DNA from: Treponema sp. UBA792
Lineage (GTDB): Bacteria > Spirochaetota > Spirochaetia > Treponematales > Treponemataceae
Assembly: GCA_002296965.1 (NCBI GenBank)
Contig: DBIW01000014.1
Location: 1 to 46,233 of the forward strand
Direction of reading: 5' to 3'
Length of the DNA: 46,233 nt
Below the pieces are notes generated by a model. That model was not told the DNA's origin. It did not search any database and saw only the letters and a program-made list of their open reading frames with translations. Shown piece after piece: positions 8,223-15,765 of the stretch. Position 1 is the first letter of the stretch. Each line of letters opens with the position of its first letter. Both the position numbers and the translations under genes were made by a program.

Positions 8223-8321
8223 TCAGCTTGTAAATAAGCTGATAAACTCTCTCCGATGTCCAGCAGCGCTGGACGGCAGGAGCTCCTCTTGGTGTTACCG
8301 ATTGGAGCTCCTGTTTTTTTT
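8223..8321 (+). ncRNA. Structured leader or small RNA of unknown class
   Basis: Three stems lie in a row. Stem 1 is TCAGCTT (8223-8229) with AAGCTGA (8236-8242) around GTAAAT; it overlaps the expected start of transcription, so it may instead be an operator. Stem 2 is GTCCAGC (8258-8264) with GCTGGAC (8268-8274) around AGC. Stem 3 is the terminator listed separately. I compared it by eye with the common riboswitch classes I know, with SRP RNA and with 6S RNA and saw no match. Because no promoter fits between the terminator and the reductase start, the RNA is more likely an attenuator than a free small RNA. Function is inferred only. Confidence 0.5.
8277..8321 (+). terminator. Rho-independent terminator in the reductase leader
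   Basis: CAGGAGCTCC (8277-8286) pairs perfectly with GGAGCTCCTG (8304-8313), followed by eight T residues (8314-8321). The 17-base loop holds a smaller GGT-GTT-ACC hairpin. It ends 25 bases before the aldo/keto reductase start, so the gene depends on read-through. Confidence 0.85.
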
Positions 8322-8346
8322 ACCAGAAGGTTTTTACGAGGTTTCT

Positions 8347-9339
8347 ATGTATATTGCCGATGAGCATAGGTACGAAAAAATGGTCTATAACCGTTGCGGA
8401 AACAGCGGGCTGAAGCTTCCGGCGGTTTCTCTTGGAATGTGGAAGAATTTCGGCGCGCAGAATTCATTCGAGAATATCGAACGTATGTGCCGAACCGCAT
8501 TTGACTGCGGAATCACGCATTTTGATCTGGCCAATAATTACGGCAGTCCTTACAACGGAAGCGCGGAGGAGAATTTCGGCCGTGTTCTTGACAGCGGTCT
8601 CCGCCGTTATCGTGATGAGCTTTGTATTTCCACAAAGGCCGGCTATGAGATGTGGCCGGGACCTTATGGGGACAGAAACGGTTCGAGAAAATATCTTGTC
8701 TCGTCTCTGGATCAGAGCCTCGGGCGTATGCGCCTGGATTATGTCGATATTTTTTATCATCATGTGTTTGATCCAGCCACGCCTTTGGAGGAGACGGCCG
8801 TGGCGATGGACAGCATTGTCCGGTCGGGAAAGGCTCTTTATGTGGGCGTATCCAATTACAACAGGGAGCAGACGGCGGAAATCGCCGGAATTTTCCGGGA
8901 GCTTCATACTCCTTTTGTGGTGAATCAGCCTTCATATTCCATGCTTAACAGATGGATTGAGAAGGACGGGCTGGATTCCTGGGCTTTTGAAAACGGAGTG
9001 GGAATCTCGGTGTTTTCTCCGCTTTATCAGGGATTTCTAACCGGACGCTATCTTGACGGAATTCCTTCCGATTCCAGGGTCGGCAGGGGCGATACCTGGA
9101 TAGGAAAGGAGCTTGACGCCGACATGGTTGCGAGGCTGCATCGGCTTGATGGCATTGCTGCGGCCCGCGGTCAGAAGCTGTCGCAGATGGCAATCTCATG
9201 GATTCTGCGCAACAAGTCCGTTACTACGGTGCTTATCGGTGCCAGCAGTCCTGGGCAGATTCTGGAAAATGTTCAGGCTGTCCGCAACATTGAATTTTCA
9301 GAGGCAGAGATTTCTGAGATAGAGAAAGTTCTCGCCTGA
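8347..9339 (+). CDS. Aldo/keto reductase, YghZ (L-glyceraldehyde 3-phosphate reductase) type
   Basis: NADPH-dependent reductase of 330 residues, cytosolic. It matches the YghZ/AKR14 branch: N-terminal YNRCGNSGLKLPAVSLGMW, and the catalytic set D60, Y65, K97 and H138 or H139. Enzymes of this branch reduce L-glyceraldehyde 3-phosphate and methylglyoxal, so a role in removing reactive sugar by-products is likely. ATG 8347 is preceded by GAGG at 8338-8341. An in-frame TTG at 8302 would run through the terminator hairpin and is rejected. The gene sits alone behind the leader described above and ends before a bidirectional terminator. Confidence 0.9.
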   Translation: MYIADEHRYEKMVYNRCGNSGLKLPAVSLGMWKNFGAQNSFENIERMCRTAFDCGITHFDLANNYGSPYNGSAEENFGRVLDSGLRRYRDELCISTKAGYEMWPGPYGDRNGSRKYLVSSLDQSLGRMRLDYVDIFYHHVFDPATPLEETAVAMDSIVRSGKALYVGVSNYNREQTAEIAGIFRELHTPFVVNQPSYSMLNRWIEKDGLDSWAFENGVGISVFSPLYQGFLTGRYLDGIPSDSRVGRGDTWIGKELDADMVARLHRLDGIAAARGQKLSQMAISWILRNKSVTTVLIGASSPGQILENVQAVRNIEFSEAEISEIEKVLA

Positions 9340-9357
9340 CAGACGGAATGTCGGCGT

Positions 9358-9402
9358 AAAAAAAATCCTGCGGAAAAACCAGAATCCGCAGGATTTTTTT
9401 AT
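9358..9402. terminator. Bidirectional terminator between the reductase and pgsA
   Basis: AATCCTGCGGA (9364-9374) pairs with TCCGCAGGATT (9385-9395). A T run follows on the plus strand and an A run precedes it, so it can stop both convergent genes. It slightly overlaps the pgsA stop. Confidence 0.85.
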
Positions 9403-9989
9403 TCTTTTATCAGTTTTCCGAAATGAATCAGATAGTCGGCAAATGACGCATAGCTGCATAACAGGCAGATGCAGAACATCACCAGCGACGCAATCCTTAA
9501 TCCTCCGAAAGACTCCGGTTCCGCGCCGAATCTTGTAAGCGCCTCAAGAAAAAGCGCGAAAAATCCGGAGGCGACGTACATGACGGTCTTGAACTTTCCG
9601 CCCGGTCTTGCGGCGATGGCGGTTCCCTGTTTTGCCGCAATCATTCTTAGAAAATTCATGCTCATTTCCCTGTACAGAATCAGCGCGAAGATGACAGGCT
9701 TCATGTATCCGTTTCCGCCAGCCGAGAACATGAAGCACAGGAATGTGGTCAGATGAACCATGACATCGGCGAAAGGGTCAAACAATTTACCGAAATCACT
9801 GACTTCATTGTGCTTGCGTGCGTAATGTCCGTCAAGATAATCCGTGAATTCCATGAACACAAGAAGCGGAATTCCTATTATCATAGACAGCGCGCCGAAA
9901 TTTCCTGTCCATATCGGAATAAAATAAATCAGCAGGAAAACCGGAGCAAGCACAAGTCTGGAAAGGGTAAATTTATTTGATAATTTCAT
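9399..9989 (-). CDS. pgsA: CDP-diacylglycerol-glycerol-3-phosphate 3-phosphatidyltransferase
   Basis: Membrane enzyme of 196 residues that makes phosphatidylglycerol phosphate, the first committed step to phosphatidylglycerol and cardiolipin. The CDP-alcohol phosphatidyltransferase motif is complete near residues 50-76: D...DG..AR........G...D...D, seen as TDYLDGHYAR followed by GKLFDPFAD. About five hydrophobic helices are present, as expected for the family. The exact acceptor alcohol is inferred from overall similarity; a related CDP-alcohol transferase is the main alternative. It is transcribed away from the gene at 10062, from its own promoter. Confidence 0.85.
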   Translation of the reverse strand: MKLSNKFTLSRLVLAPVFLLIYFIPIWTGNFGALSMIIGIPLLVFMEFTDYLDGHYARKHNEVSDFGKLFDPFADVMVHLTTFLCFMFSAGGNGYMKPVIFALILYREMSMNFLRMIAAKQGTAIAARPGGKFKTVMYVASGFFALFLEALTRFGAEPESFGGLRIASLVMFCICLLCSYASFADYLIHFGKLIKE

Positions 9990-9998
9990 AATGAACCA

Positions 9999-10026
9999 GT
10001 ATTAATAATATGGAAAGAAAAGTCAA
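9999..10026 (-). promoter_or_regulatory. pgsA: Promoter of pgsA
   Basis: Minus strand TTGACT (10026-10021), 16-base spacer, TAATAC (10004-9999), then 9 bases to the ATG. No ribosome site is seen, so the leader is at most about two bases. Confidence 0.5.
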
Positions 10027-10061
10027 TACAATCTTCATGTATGGCTTTTCCTTCATCGCTG

Positions 10062-10883
10062 TCACTGGAACGTCTTGAAGTCGTGGATGATGCTGACTGC
10101 GGACTGTACCGAATAGTCGGGCAGCTCCTGTCTGCATATTCTCAGCGCCTGTTCCACGACCGCAATTGATTCTGCGACTCCCTGTAAGGTCAGCGTGTTG
10201 TTCTCTATCACCGCATGAAGAAATTCGATGTTTATGTGGTGCTCGAATACCAGTTTGTTCACCAGAGACTGCGCCTTGAACATTTTTGCGATTCTGTCGG
10301 TCCCCTCTTCTTCCTTTTTCGTGTCCACAGTCCTGTCAACGATGGATTTTATGATGTCAACCGCCGCCGGAATGTCGATTATTCCCGTGTTGAGCACGGC
10401 ATGGAAAAGGGACGCGTCCTCAAGATTGACATTGTAGAAGCTTTTGTGGAATCCGTCCCTGTTCGTGTCGCTTTCTTCTATGCGCTGCCGGGCCTGTTTC
10501 TCGTCCCAGGAAAATTCATTCTCCAGCCTTGTCAGTCTGATTTTTTCATCGGCGACAAGTCTGACTGACACGTGATTCGGAATATTGTGCAGCACGGCGA
10601 ATGCCCCCCGGCCGATGATCACTACGTTTTTCTGAGCGGCGGCCTCAAGAATCGCATACTGCACATAATCCAGGTATTCATCACGGTCTTTTGCGAGCGA
10701 CGCGAAGAATCCCGGTTTTCTCTCATCATATTTGGGCATTTTTGATTCCGGAAATCCCAGGCTTATTATCCTTTTCTCGATATCCGTCCTTTTTATGAAT
10801 TTGTAGTTCATTTTTTCCGCCAGCGCGGATGCCACCTCATCTCCGAATGCTGCTACTTGTCTTGAAATTGTAATTATAGCCAT
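10062..10883 (-). CDS. Cytidylate-kinase-like protein with C-terminal BON-like domain
   Basis: Protein of 273 residues. Residues 1 to about 185 match the cytidylate kinase-like family: ITISRQVAAFGDEVASALAE at the front and VIIGRGAF near 88-95. The front motif is in the place of a P-loop but lacks the usual GKT/S lysine, so nucleoside kinase activity is doubtful. Residues about 205-268 (NIEF...NTLTLQGVAESIAVVEQAL) resemble a BON domain, a small fold known to bind membranes or ligands. A clear AGAGGTGG ribosome site precedes the start. It is followed on the same strand by pgsA, but pgsA has its own promoter. Function unknown. Confidence 0.78.
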   Translation of the reverse strand: MAIITISRQVAAFGDEVASALAEKMNYKFIKRTDIEKRIISLGFPESKMPKYDERKPGFFASLAKDRDEYLDYVQYAILEAAAQKNVVIIGRGAFAVLHNIPNHVSVRLVADEKIRLTRLENEFSWDEKQARQRIEESDTNRDGFHKSFYNVNLEDASLFHAVLNTGIIDIPAAVDIIKSIVDRTVDTKKEEEGTDRIAKMFKAQSLVNKLVFEHHINIEFLHAVIENNTLTLQGVAESIAVVEQALRICRQELPDYSVQSAVSIIHDFKTFQ

Positions 10884-11015
10884 AGTCCACCTCTTATGAA
10901 AAACCGAATGTTGTTGCTTTTTGGTTATGTTTCATGATAAAACGATAAGCGCATAAAGTCAAAAGGAAAGTTCCTGTTTTTAGGCTTTGGGGACAGACTT
11001 GTTTGGAGAATTTTT

Positions 11016-11591
11016 ATGGAAAGTTTTTTTACATCGGACGATGAAAATCTTAAATGGGATGAATTGGATTCGCGCAGCCTGCTGAATACACCTGTTTTTG
11101 AGGTCACAGAAAGGAATTCCGTATCGGCCGGCGGCATGAGGGGTGACTACATTGTCGTGAATGCGCGGGATTGGGTTATAACGCTTCCTGTAAAGGATGG
11201 AAATTTCCTTATGGTCAAGCAATGGCGGCACGGCGAGAAGGCGCTTAGCGTGGAATTTCCGGGCGGCGTAATAGAGCGGGGGGAGGCTTCTGAAAAAGCC
11301 GCTGCCCGTGAGCTGCTTGAGGAGACCGGATTCGCTGCCGGAAGACTTACAAAGCTCGGCTCGTTCAATCCGAATCCTGCGCTTTTCTCAAATCATGTCC
11401 ATGTTTTTCTGGCAGAAAGCCTTGAGAAAACGGGCGGCCAGAATCTTGATTCTGATGAATTCATAAACTGCATTGAGATTTCCGTAGAAGATGTAATCCG
11501 CGGAATGGGCACTCCGGAATTTCCTCATGCGCTCATGGCCTCTGCACTGAGCCTGTATCTGAAGAGCAAAATTCTGTCCGGAAATTCCTGA
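11016..11591 (+). CDS. NUDIX hydrolase, ADP-ribose pyrophosphatase type
   Basis: Predicted cytosolic NUDIX enzyme of 191 residues. The NUDIX box reads GGVIERGEASEKAAARELLE then ETG, with all catalytic acidic residues. The layout (box near residues 85-107, preceded by a beta-rich N-terminal part, and a PNPAL stretch after the box) matches ADP-sugar pyrophosphatases, so hydrolysis of ADP-ribose or a similar nucleotide sugar is likely. It lacks the zinc ribbon of the enzyme at 92-646. TGGAGA precedes the ATG. It is a single gene, convergent with the LysM protein gene. Confidence 0.88.
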   Translation: MESFFTSDDENLKWDELDSRSLLNTPVFEVTERNSVSAGGMRGDYIVVNARDWVITLPVKDGNFLMVKQWRHGEKALSVEFPGGVIERGEASEKAAARELLEETGFAAGRLTKLGSFNPNPALFSNHVHVFLAESLEKTGGQNLDSDEFINCIEISVEDVIRGMGTPEFPHALMASALSLYLKSKILSGNS

Positions 11592-11631
11592 AAAAAATCC
11601 CTGAATTCCGCCGTATGGAATTCAGGGATTT
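11589..11631. terminator. Convergent terminator with 15-bp stem
   Basis: AAATCCCTGAATTCC (11595-11609) pairs perfectly with GGAATTCAGGGATTT (11617-11631). An A run at 11591-11597 gives a T tract on the minus strand, so it should stop the LysM protein operon strongly; the plus-strand T tract is short. Confidence 0.8.
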
Positions 11632-11637
11632 GAATTG

Positions 11638-12330
11638 TCAGTCCGCGTTGTAGGGTTCGTATTCCTTTTTGGGATCGTATGTTCCCGACCGGAATTCTCC
11701 GGTTATGCTCGGCACACTCATTTTCATTCCGGGTCTTATCAGATTCGGATCCTCAGGCTTGGGCATTCCTGATTTGTTTGCCTGATAGAGGTTTTCCCAG
11801 AGCAGCGGATTATTGTAGATGTACGGACGGCCTGAGATGTTCCAGTAGCAGTCCTTCGTCTCCGCCCAGGGTTTTACGATATAGAATTCCGGCAGCGGTG
11901 TGATTTCGCGGACACCGTCCAGCGCGGCGACAGACTGCCTGGCGTAGTCTGTCGCTGACGGATAGTTTTCTCCGGAAAAAGCTGTTTCCGCATTCGCAAG
12001 ATTGTCTTTTGCCGAGGTATATGCCATCGGGAATGTCTTGTCCGCGTTGATTTTTTCCGCCCAGGCGAGTTTTTCCTTCGCGGTTCTGATGTTGCTGTCG
12101 GCTTCGCTTCTGGCAAGCATCATTTCGATGTATGCTTTTGAGAGCGCCGCATTCTCCTCTGCTTTTTTTGAATATTCCACCGCATCGTCATAATATCCCG
12201 CATCAAGGGCGGCTTCGGCTTTTTTTGTGTATTCATCAGCGAGTTTTTGGTATGTGTTGTTTCTGTAGCTTGCCGCAAAAGCGGATACAGAAAGAACTGC
12301 TGTCAGAAAAATAATGGCTGTTCTTTTCAT
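11638..12330 (-). CDS. Secreted TPR-like protein with C-terminal LysM-like domain
   Basis: Exported protein of 230 residues. MKRTAIIFLTAVLSVSAFA is a signal peptide. Residues 25-150 are alanine/glutamate-rich helices with TPR-like spacing (YTKKAEAALDAGYYDDAVEYSKKAEE). Residues about 163-215 resemble a LysM module (YIVKPWAETKDCYWNISG...PLLWENLYQANK...IRPGMKMSVP), which usually binds peptidoglycan. A periplasmic role near the cell wall is inferred. Its start overlaps the stop of the upstream lipoprotein gene in TGATG, so the two are translationally coupled. Confidence 0.8.
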   Translation of the reverse strand: MKRTAIIFLTAVLSVSAFAASYRNNTYQKLADEYTKKAEAALDAGYYDDAVEYSKKAEENAALSKAYIEMMLARSEADSNIRTAKEKLAWAEKINADKTFPMAYTSAKDNLANAETAFSGENYPSATDYARQSVAALDGVREITPLPEFYIVKPWAETKDCYWNISGRPYIYNNPLLWENLYQANKSGMPKPEDPNLIRPGMKMSVPSITGEFRSGTYDPKKEYEPYNAD

Positions 12331-13454
12331 CAGTTTTCTCCTTCTTCCGTGGATTCTGTACCGGATGGCTGAGTCTCCTCCGTTCCGTCTTCATTCTCCG
12401 GATCGGGCGCGTCCTCCGTGGCGGATGCGTTTTCTCCGGCGGAAATACTGCCGTCCGCCTCGCCGTCTATGCTCTCAGGAATTTCTGTCTCCGACATATC
12501 CTGAGCGTCATAGTTGTCCGCTTCCAGAAGAACAGCGTCCTCGTCTTCTATTCCGTCAACAGTTCCTGTTATCGGAGCTTTTTGATCCGCATCGTCGGCG
12601 TAGCCCGCGCTGTCCTCAACCTTCTTTTTTGCCTCGTCAATCGCTTTCTGTGCCGCCGCGCGCCTTTCCGAGACTATGCCGTAAAGTTCCGCAAAAATCT
12701 CCTTCGCGGATTTGTAGTCATAATATGCCTTTTCAGGATTCTGCATTGAATACATTGCATCCGCATTCTTGAAAAGCTCCACCGCGCCGGAATATTTCTC
12801 TTTCTGCGACACTCCGGCTTTCACGCTGTCGGCATCTTTCTTTGCTGAATACGCGTCCGCACGTTCATTCTTGGCAAGAGTCTTGTACGCGGCTATAAGG
12901 ACGGAATTGTAGGCTGAATATGCCTTCTCCGCTTTTTCAAGAAGGAGCTTTCCGCCGGAAGCCGGGTCTGAATATGCGGCCTTGAATTCCTCAAAAAGAA
13001 TCTCCCCCTCATCGTATTTCGCCTGAAGATATGATGACAGGCTGTTTTCATCTATCTTCTGTTTCGCATTCTTTGCCTTTATGTATGCGGTGATCGCGTT
13101 GTATCTGTCGGCGATGTCTGAGCCTTCACCTGATATGTCATCGCCTCTGTCTGATTTTTCCTTGAGCTGCTGATACATACCGTCGGCCGAATCGAGCTGC
13201 TCAGCGGCATCCCGTTCAGCTCCTGCCTCAACTGCCGACTGCCTCGCCGATTCAATTGTCTCCATTATGGCGGAGTTGTCGGCCGGTGCCGGAGTTTCGG
13301 CCGGCTGCGGTTTTTCCTCCGGCGGAGTTTCCTGCACATTCTCAGTGGCCGGCGGTTCGGGCACAGTCTCCGGTTCCGGTGCCGGTTTTGAGCCGCAGGA
13401 AGCGAAAATAACCAGAATCAGGACTGAAAAAGAAGCTAGAAGTGTTTTTCTCAT
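12330..13454 (-). CDS. Helical lipoprotein of unknown function, partner of the LysM protein
   Basis: Lipoprotein of 374 residues. The signal peptide ends with the lipobox FASC at C20, followed by a proline/glutamate-rich tether to about residue 60. Residues 60-270 are alanine/lysine/glutamate-rich helices with YSAYNSV- and YYDYKSAKE-type repeats similar to those in its neighbour, suggesting TPR-like or coiled-coil structure. The last 100 residues are acidic and likely disordered. It should sit in the outer membrane or on the periplasmic side. GAGGATTCC precedes the ATG. The paired arrangement with the LysM protein suggests they act together, perhaps tethering or scaffolding the envelope; this is inference. 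Confidence 0.75.
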   Translation of the reverse strand: MRKTLLASFSVLILVIFASCGSKPAPEPETVPEPPATENVQETPPEEKPQPAETPAPADNSAIMETIESARQSAVEAGAERDAAEQLDSADGMYQQLKEKSDRGDDISGEGSDIADRYNAITAYIKAKNAKQKIDENSLSSYLQAKYDEGEILFEEFKAAYSDPASGGKLLLEKAEKAYSAYNSVLIAAYKTLAKNERADAYSAKKDADSVKAGVSQKEKYSGAVELFKNADAMYSMQNPEKAYYDYKSAKEIFAELYGIVSERRAAAQKAIDEAKKKVEDSAGYADDADQKAPITGTVDGIEDEDAVLLEADNYDAQDMSETEIPESIDGEADGSISAGENASATEDAPDPENEDGTEETQPSGTESTEEGEN

Positions 13455-13568
13455 GGAATCCTCACTTTGAAAATATATAGCGACATTTTACTACACAATT
13501 TCCAACTGCACAACGATAATATATGATATAATCAGTGCTAATATCGGAATTTGAGGAGGACTTTATTA

Positions 13569-13793
13569 ATGGCAGATGAATTCTCTTTTGAAGTTGTTCA
13601 GAATCTTGGTGTCGTGTCCGAAGGAAAGGGCGGCTGGAAGACGGAACTGAATCTTGTTTCCTGGGGAGGCCGTCCTCCGAAATATGATATAAGGAGCTGG
13701 TCTCCGGATCATCAGAAGATGGGAAAAGGCTCCACCTTCACGAAAGAGGAGCTTGCCGCCCTAAAAAATCTTCTTGATTCCATCACCCTTTAG
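13569..13793 (+). CDS. YdbC-like PC4-family DNA-binding protein
   Basis: Small protein of 74 residues. The whole length (FSFEVVQNLGVVSEGKGGW ... ELNLVSWGG ... YDIRSWSPDH ... GSTFTKEELAALKNLL) matches the YdbC branch of the PC4 coactivator fold, which binds single-stranded DNA in characterised members. Cytosolic; a role in DNA repair or transcription is inferred from the family only. ATG 13569 has GAGGAGG 10 bases upstream; a start 18 bases earlier is possible but lies before the ribosome site. It stands alone, convergent with holA. Confidence 0.85.
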   Translation: MADEFSFEVVQNLGVVSEGKGGWKTELNLVSWGGRPPKYDIRSWSPDHQKMGKGSTFTKEELAALKNLLDSITL

Positions 13794-13805
13794 AATCCGC
13801 AGGTC

Positions 13806-14813
13806 TTACAGGGTGGAAATTCCCGCCCCCTTTTTCATTATAATCTCATATAGCAGCATCTGGAGAAGCGTGTCTTCCATAATTGCGCCGCCGGATCTTA
13901 TCTGTATGTCCGTATCGGCGGTCAGGGCAAGAATCGCCGCGGTCTGACCCGGTGTCCAGATTTTTGCGGCGTTTCTGTACTGCTTCTGTATTGTTTTTCC
14001 CGCGAAACCGTGGGTTTTCAGATAGAAATCATCAGGATACGGATTCTCCGAGAGCATTCTGTGCCATGCGGAAAGCTTCCGGAAGCAGGAGGCCAATCCC
14101 GCCAGAATCATCACTGAAGAGGAATCCTTGGAAAGCCTGATTTTTTGGAGTATAAGCAGCGATGCTTCCAGCCTTTTCTGCGACGTCTCCGAATTTTCAG
14201 TCATTCTGTTGAACAGGGTGAATGCCGACTCCTCACGGTTGTGGGCAAGAATCGACTCCACGTCTTCTGCGGTTACGGCGTGTCCTTTGGGAAAGCAGAG
14301 GAAAAACCTTGAGCATTCGCGCCGCAGCGCATCCGTGTTGTTGTCTACCATTTCGAGCACAAGTTCCGCAGCATCTTTGTCAACAGAATATCCGTTCCTG
14401 CTGAAGAAATTCTGAAGCCATGGCAGTTTCCTGTCCTCGTACATTTCCCAGAATTTCTTTTTGTTCTGGGCGGGAATAAGCCTGTCAAGCTTCGCGTCAA
14501 CCGAGATTTCGTCCGAGACGAGAACAAGAACGGCACTGTCGTCCTGAACGGATTTTATCCATTCAGAGAGAATTTCTATGTCATCCTTCTTTTTTATGAG
14601 TTCGGCATTACGGCATACGGCAAAAACTCCTGCGGAAAAAAGTGTCCCGCTCTGGAGAATTGTCATCACCTGGGAGAATGGAGTTTCGTTCATGTAGAAC
14701 AGATGCGAGTCTATTGTCCCGTATTTTTTTTCAAGGGATTTTTTTACTGCGTCTGCGGCATCATTTCTTTCTCCGAATTCCGGACCGGTATACAGATAGA
14801 CTGGAGGCGTCAT
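13806..14813 (-). CDS. holA: DNA polymerase III delta subunit
   Basis: Clamp-loader subunit of 335 residues that opens the beta sliding clamp during replication. The N-terminal region (VYLYTGPEFGERNDAADAV, FSAGVFAVCRNAELI, DDSAVLVLVSDE) matches HolA, as does the C-terminal helical collar region. HolA proteins lack a working ATP site, and none is seen here. The start follows the lexA stop by one base, so it is the last gene of the hprK-ptsH-lexA-holA operon. Identification rests on overall pattern because the family has few invariant motifs. Confidence 0.82.
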   Translation of the reverse strand: MTPPVYLYTGPEFGERNDAADAVKKSLEKKYGTIDSHLFYMNETPFSQVMTILQSGTLFSAGVFAVCRNAELIKKKDDIEILSEWIKSVQDDSAVLVLVSDEISVDAKLDRLIPAQNKKKFWEMYEDRKLPWLQNFFSRNGYSVDKDAAELVLEMVDNNTDALRRECSRFFLCFPKGHAVTAEDVESILAHNREESAFTLFNRMTENSETSQKRLEASLLILQKIRLSKDSSSVMILAGLASCFRKLSAWHRMLSENPYPDDFYLKTHGFAGKTIQKQYRNAAKIWTPGQTAAILALTADTDIQIRSGGAIMEDTLLQMLLYEIIMKKGAGISTL

Positions 14814-14814
14814 C

Positions 14815-15426
14815 TCAGTAGGTTCTTACAATATTGGAAAGAATACCGACAATCCTCACATCCTGGCAGTATATCGCCTGAAATTCAGGATTTTCCGGCT
14901 GAAGCCTTACCCGTGTGGCTTCCTTGTAATACCGTTTGAGCGTGATTGCGTCATCTATTACAGCCACAACAATCTGTCCGTCCGCCGCGGTGTTCGCCTG
15001 TTCAACGACGGCAAGATCACCTTCAAGAATTCCTGCGTTCACCATGCTTGTTCCGCGTACCCGGAGCGCGAAGTAGCTTTTTCCGGGCCGCACGAACGGC
15101 TCCGTAAGACTGATGTATCCGTCAAGATTCTCCTCGCATAGAAGCGGTTTTCCGGCGGCTACGGTTCCCAGCAGCGGCACCTTGCCCACATACAGTTTAG
15201 GCTCACGCTCACGGCAGTCGGAGAGAACCCTGATTGACCGGGAACGTTTCTGGCACTGCGAGAGATAGCCCTTTTTCTGCAGCGCCGTTATGTGGTCCTG
15301 AACCGCCCGGAGTGAGATTCCGAAATGCTCGCTTATTTCCCTGACCGTCGGCGGAAACGAATTCTCCTCCGCGAATTCAGAGATGAAGGTTAGAACTTCT
15401 TTCTGTCTTTCTGTTATGACTTTCAT
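14815..15426 (-). CDS. lexA: LexA repressor
   Basis: SOS repressor of 203 residues. Residues 1-70 hold the winged-helix DNA-binding domain (TERQKEVLTFISEF, PPTVREISEHFGIS). The self-cleavage bond is A91-G92, and the catalytic pair is S127 and K164. RecA-stimulated cleavage should release SOS genes. ATG 15426 is chosen for the AGGAGG just upstream; an in-frame start 21 bases earlier lies before that site. Unusually, it lies inside an operon with HPr kinase and HPr, 39 bases after ptsH, and I see no SOS-like palindrome or separate promoter in that gap. Confidence 0.95.
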   Translation of the reverse strand: MKVITERQKEVLTFISEFAEENSFPPTVREISEHFGISLRAVQDHITALQKKGYLSQCQKRSRSIRVLSDCREREPKLYVGKVPLLGTVAAGKPLLCEENLDGYISLTEPFVRPGKSYFALRVRGTSMVNAGILEGDLAVVEQANTAADGQIVVAVIDDAITLKRYYKEATRVRLQPENPEFQAIYCQDVRIVGILSNIVRTY

Positions 15427-15465
15427 GTAAAATCCTCCTGAAGCCAATAATCCTGTGGAAAACTT

Positions 15466-15732
15466 TTATTCTTCCTCGAATTTGCTCTCAAACAGATTTT
15501 CTATAGCTGCAACGGCTTCCGTCTCATCCGGCCCGTCGGCTTTTATCGTAAGGTTTGTGTTGTAACCTGCCGCCATCGTTATAACACCCATAATCGACTT
15601 GGCATTGATTGTCGCGTCGTCTCTGGACAGTGTTATTTCGCTTTTGAATTTGTTTGCTGTCTGGGCGATGATGGCCGCAGGCCTTGCATGAATTCCCGCG
15701 CGGTTTCTTACAGTAAGAATTTTTTCTGTCAT
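15466..15732 (-). CDS. ptsH: Phosphocarrier protein HPr
   Basis: HPr of 88 residues. H15 in GIHARPA is the PTS phosphorylation site and S46 in KSIMGV is the regulatory serine that HprK modifies. Both are intact. It may therefore work as a regulator of carbon metabolism. No PTS permease or enzyme I is in the window. ATG 15732 gives the standard length and follows a GGGGA-type ribosome site; an in-frame start 27 bases earlier would add residues not found in HPr. It lies 33 bases after hprK and 39 before lexA. Confidence 0.95.
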   Translation of the reverse strand: MTEKILTVRNRAGIHARPAAIIAQTANKFKSEITLSRDDATINAKSIMGVITMAAGYNTNLTIKADGPDETEAVAAIENLFESKFEEE

Positions 15733-15765
15733 TTTGCTTCCCCGGCAGTAATCTGCCATAATTTA

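Noticed and set aside
8223..8321. SRP RNA, 6S RNA or a known riboswitch
   Set aside because: Characteristic conserved loops of those RNAs were not found by eye; a covariance search is needed to be sure.
8302..8346. Earlier in-frame start for the aldo/keto reductase
   Set aside because: The TTG lies inside the terminator hairpin and its T tract would code for phenylalanines that the family lacks; the ATG at 8347 has a ribosome site.
15427..15465. SOS box before lexA
   Set aside because: I found no GAAC...GTTC or CTGT...ACAG type palindrome in the 39-base gap.
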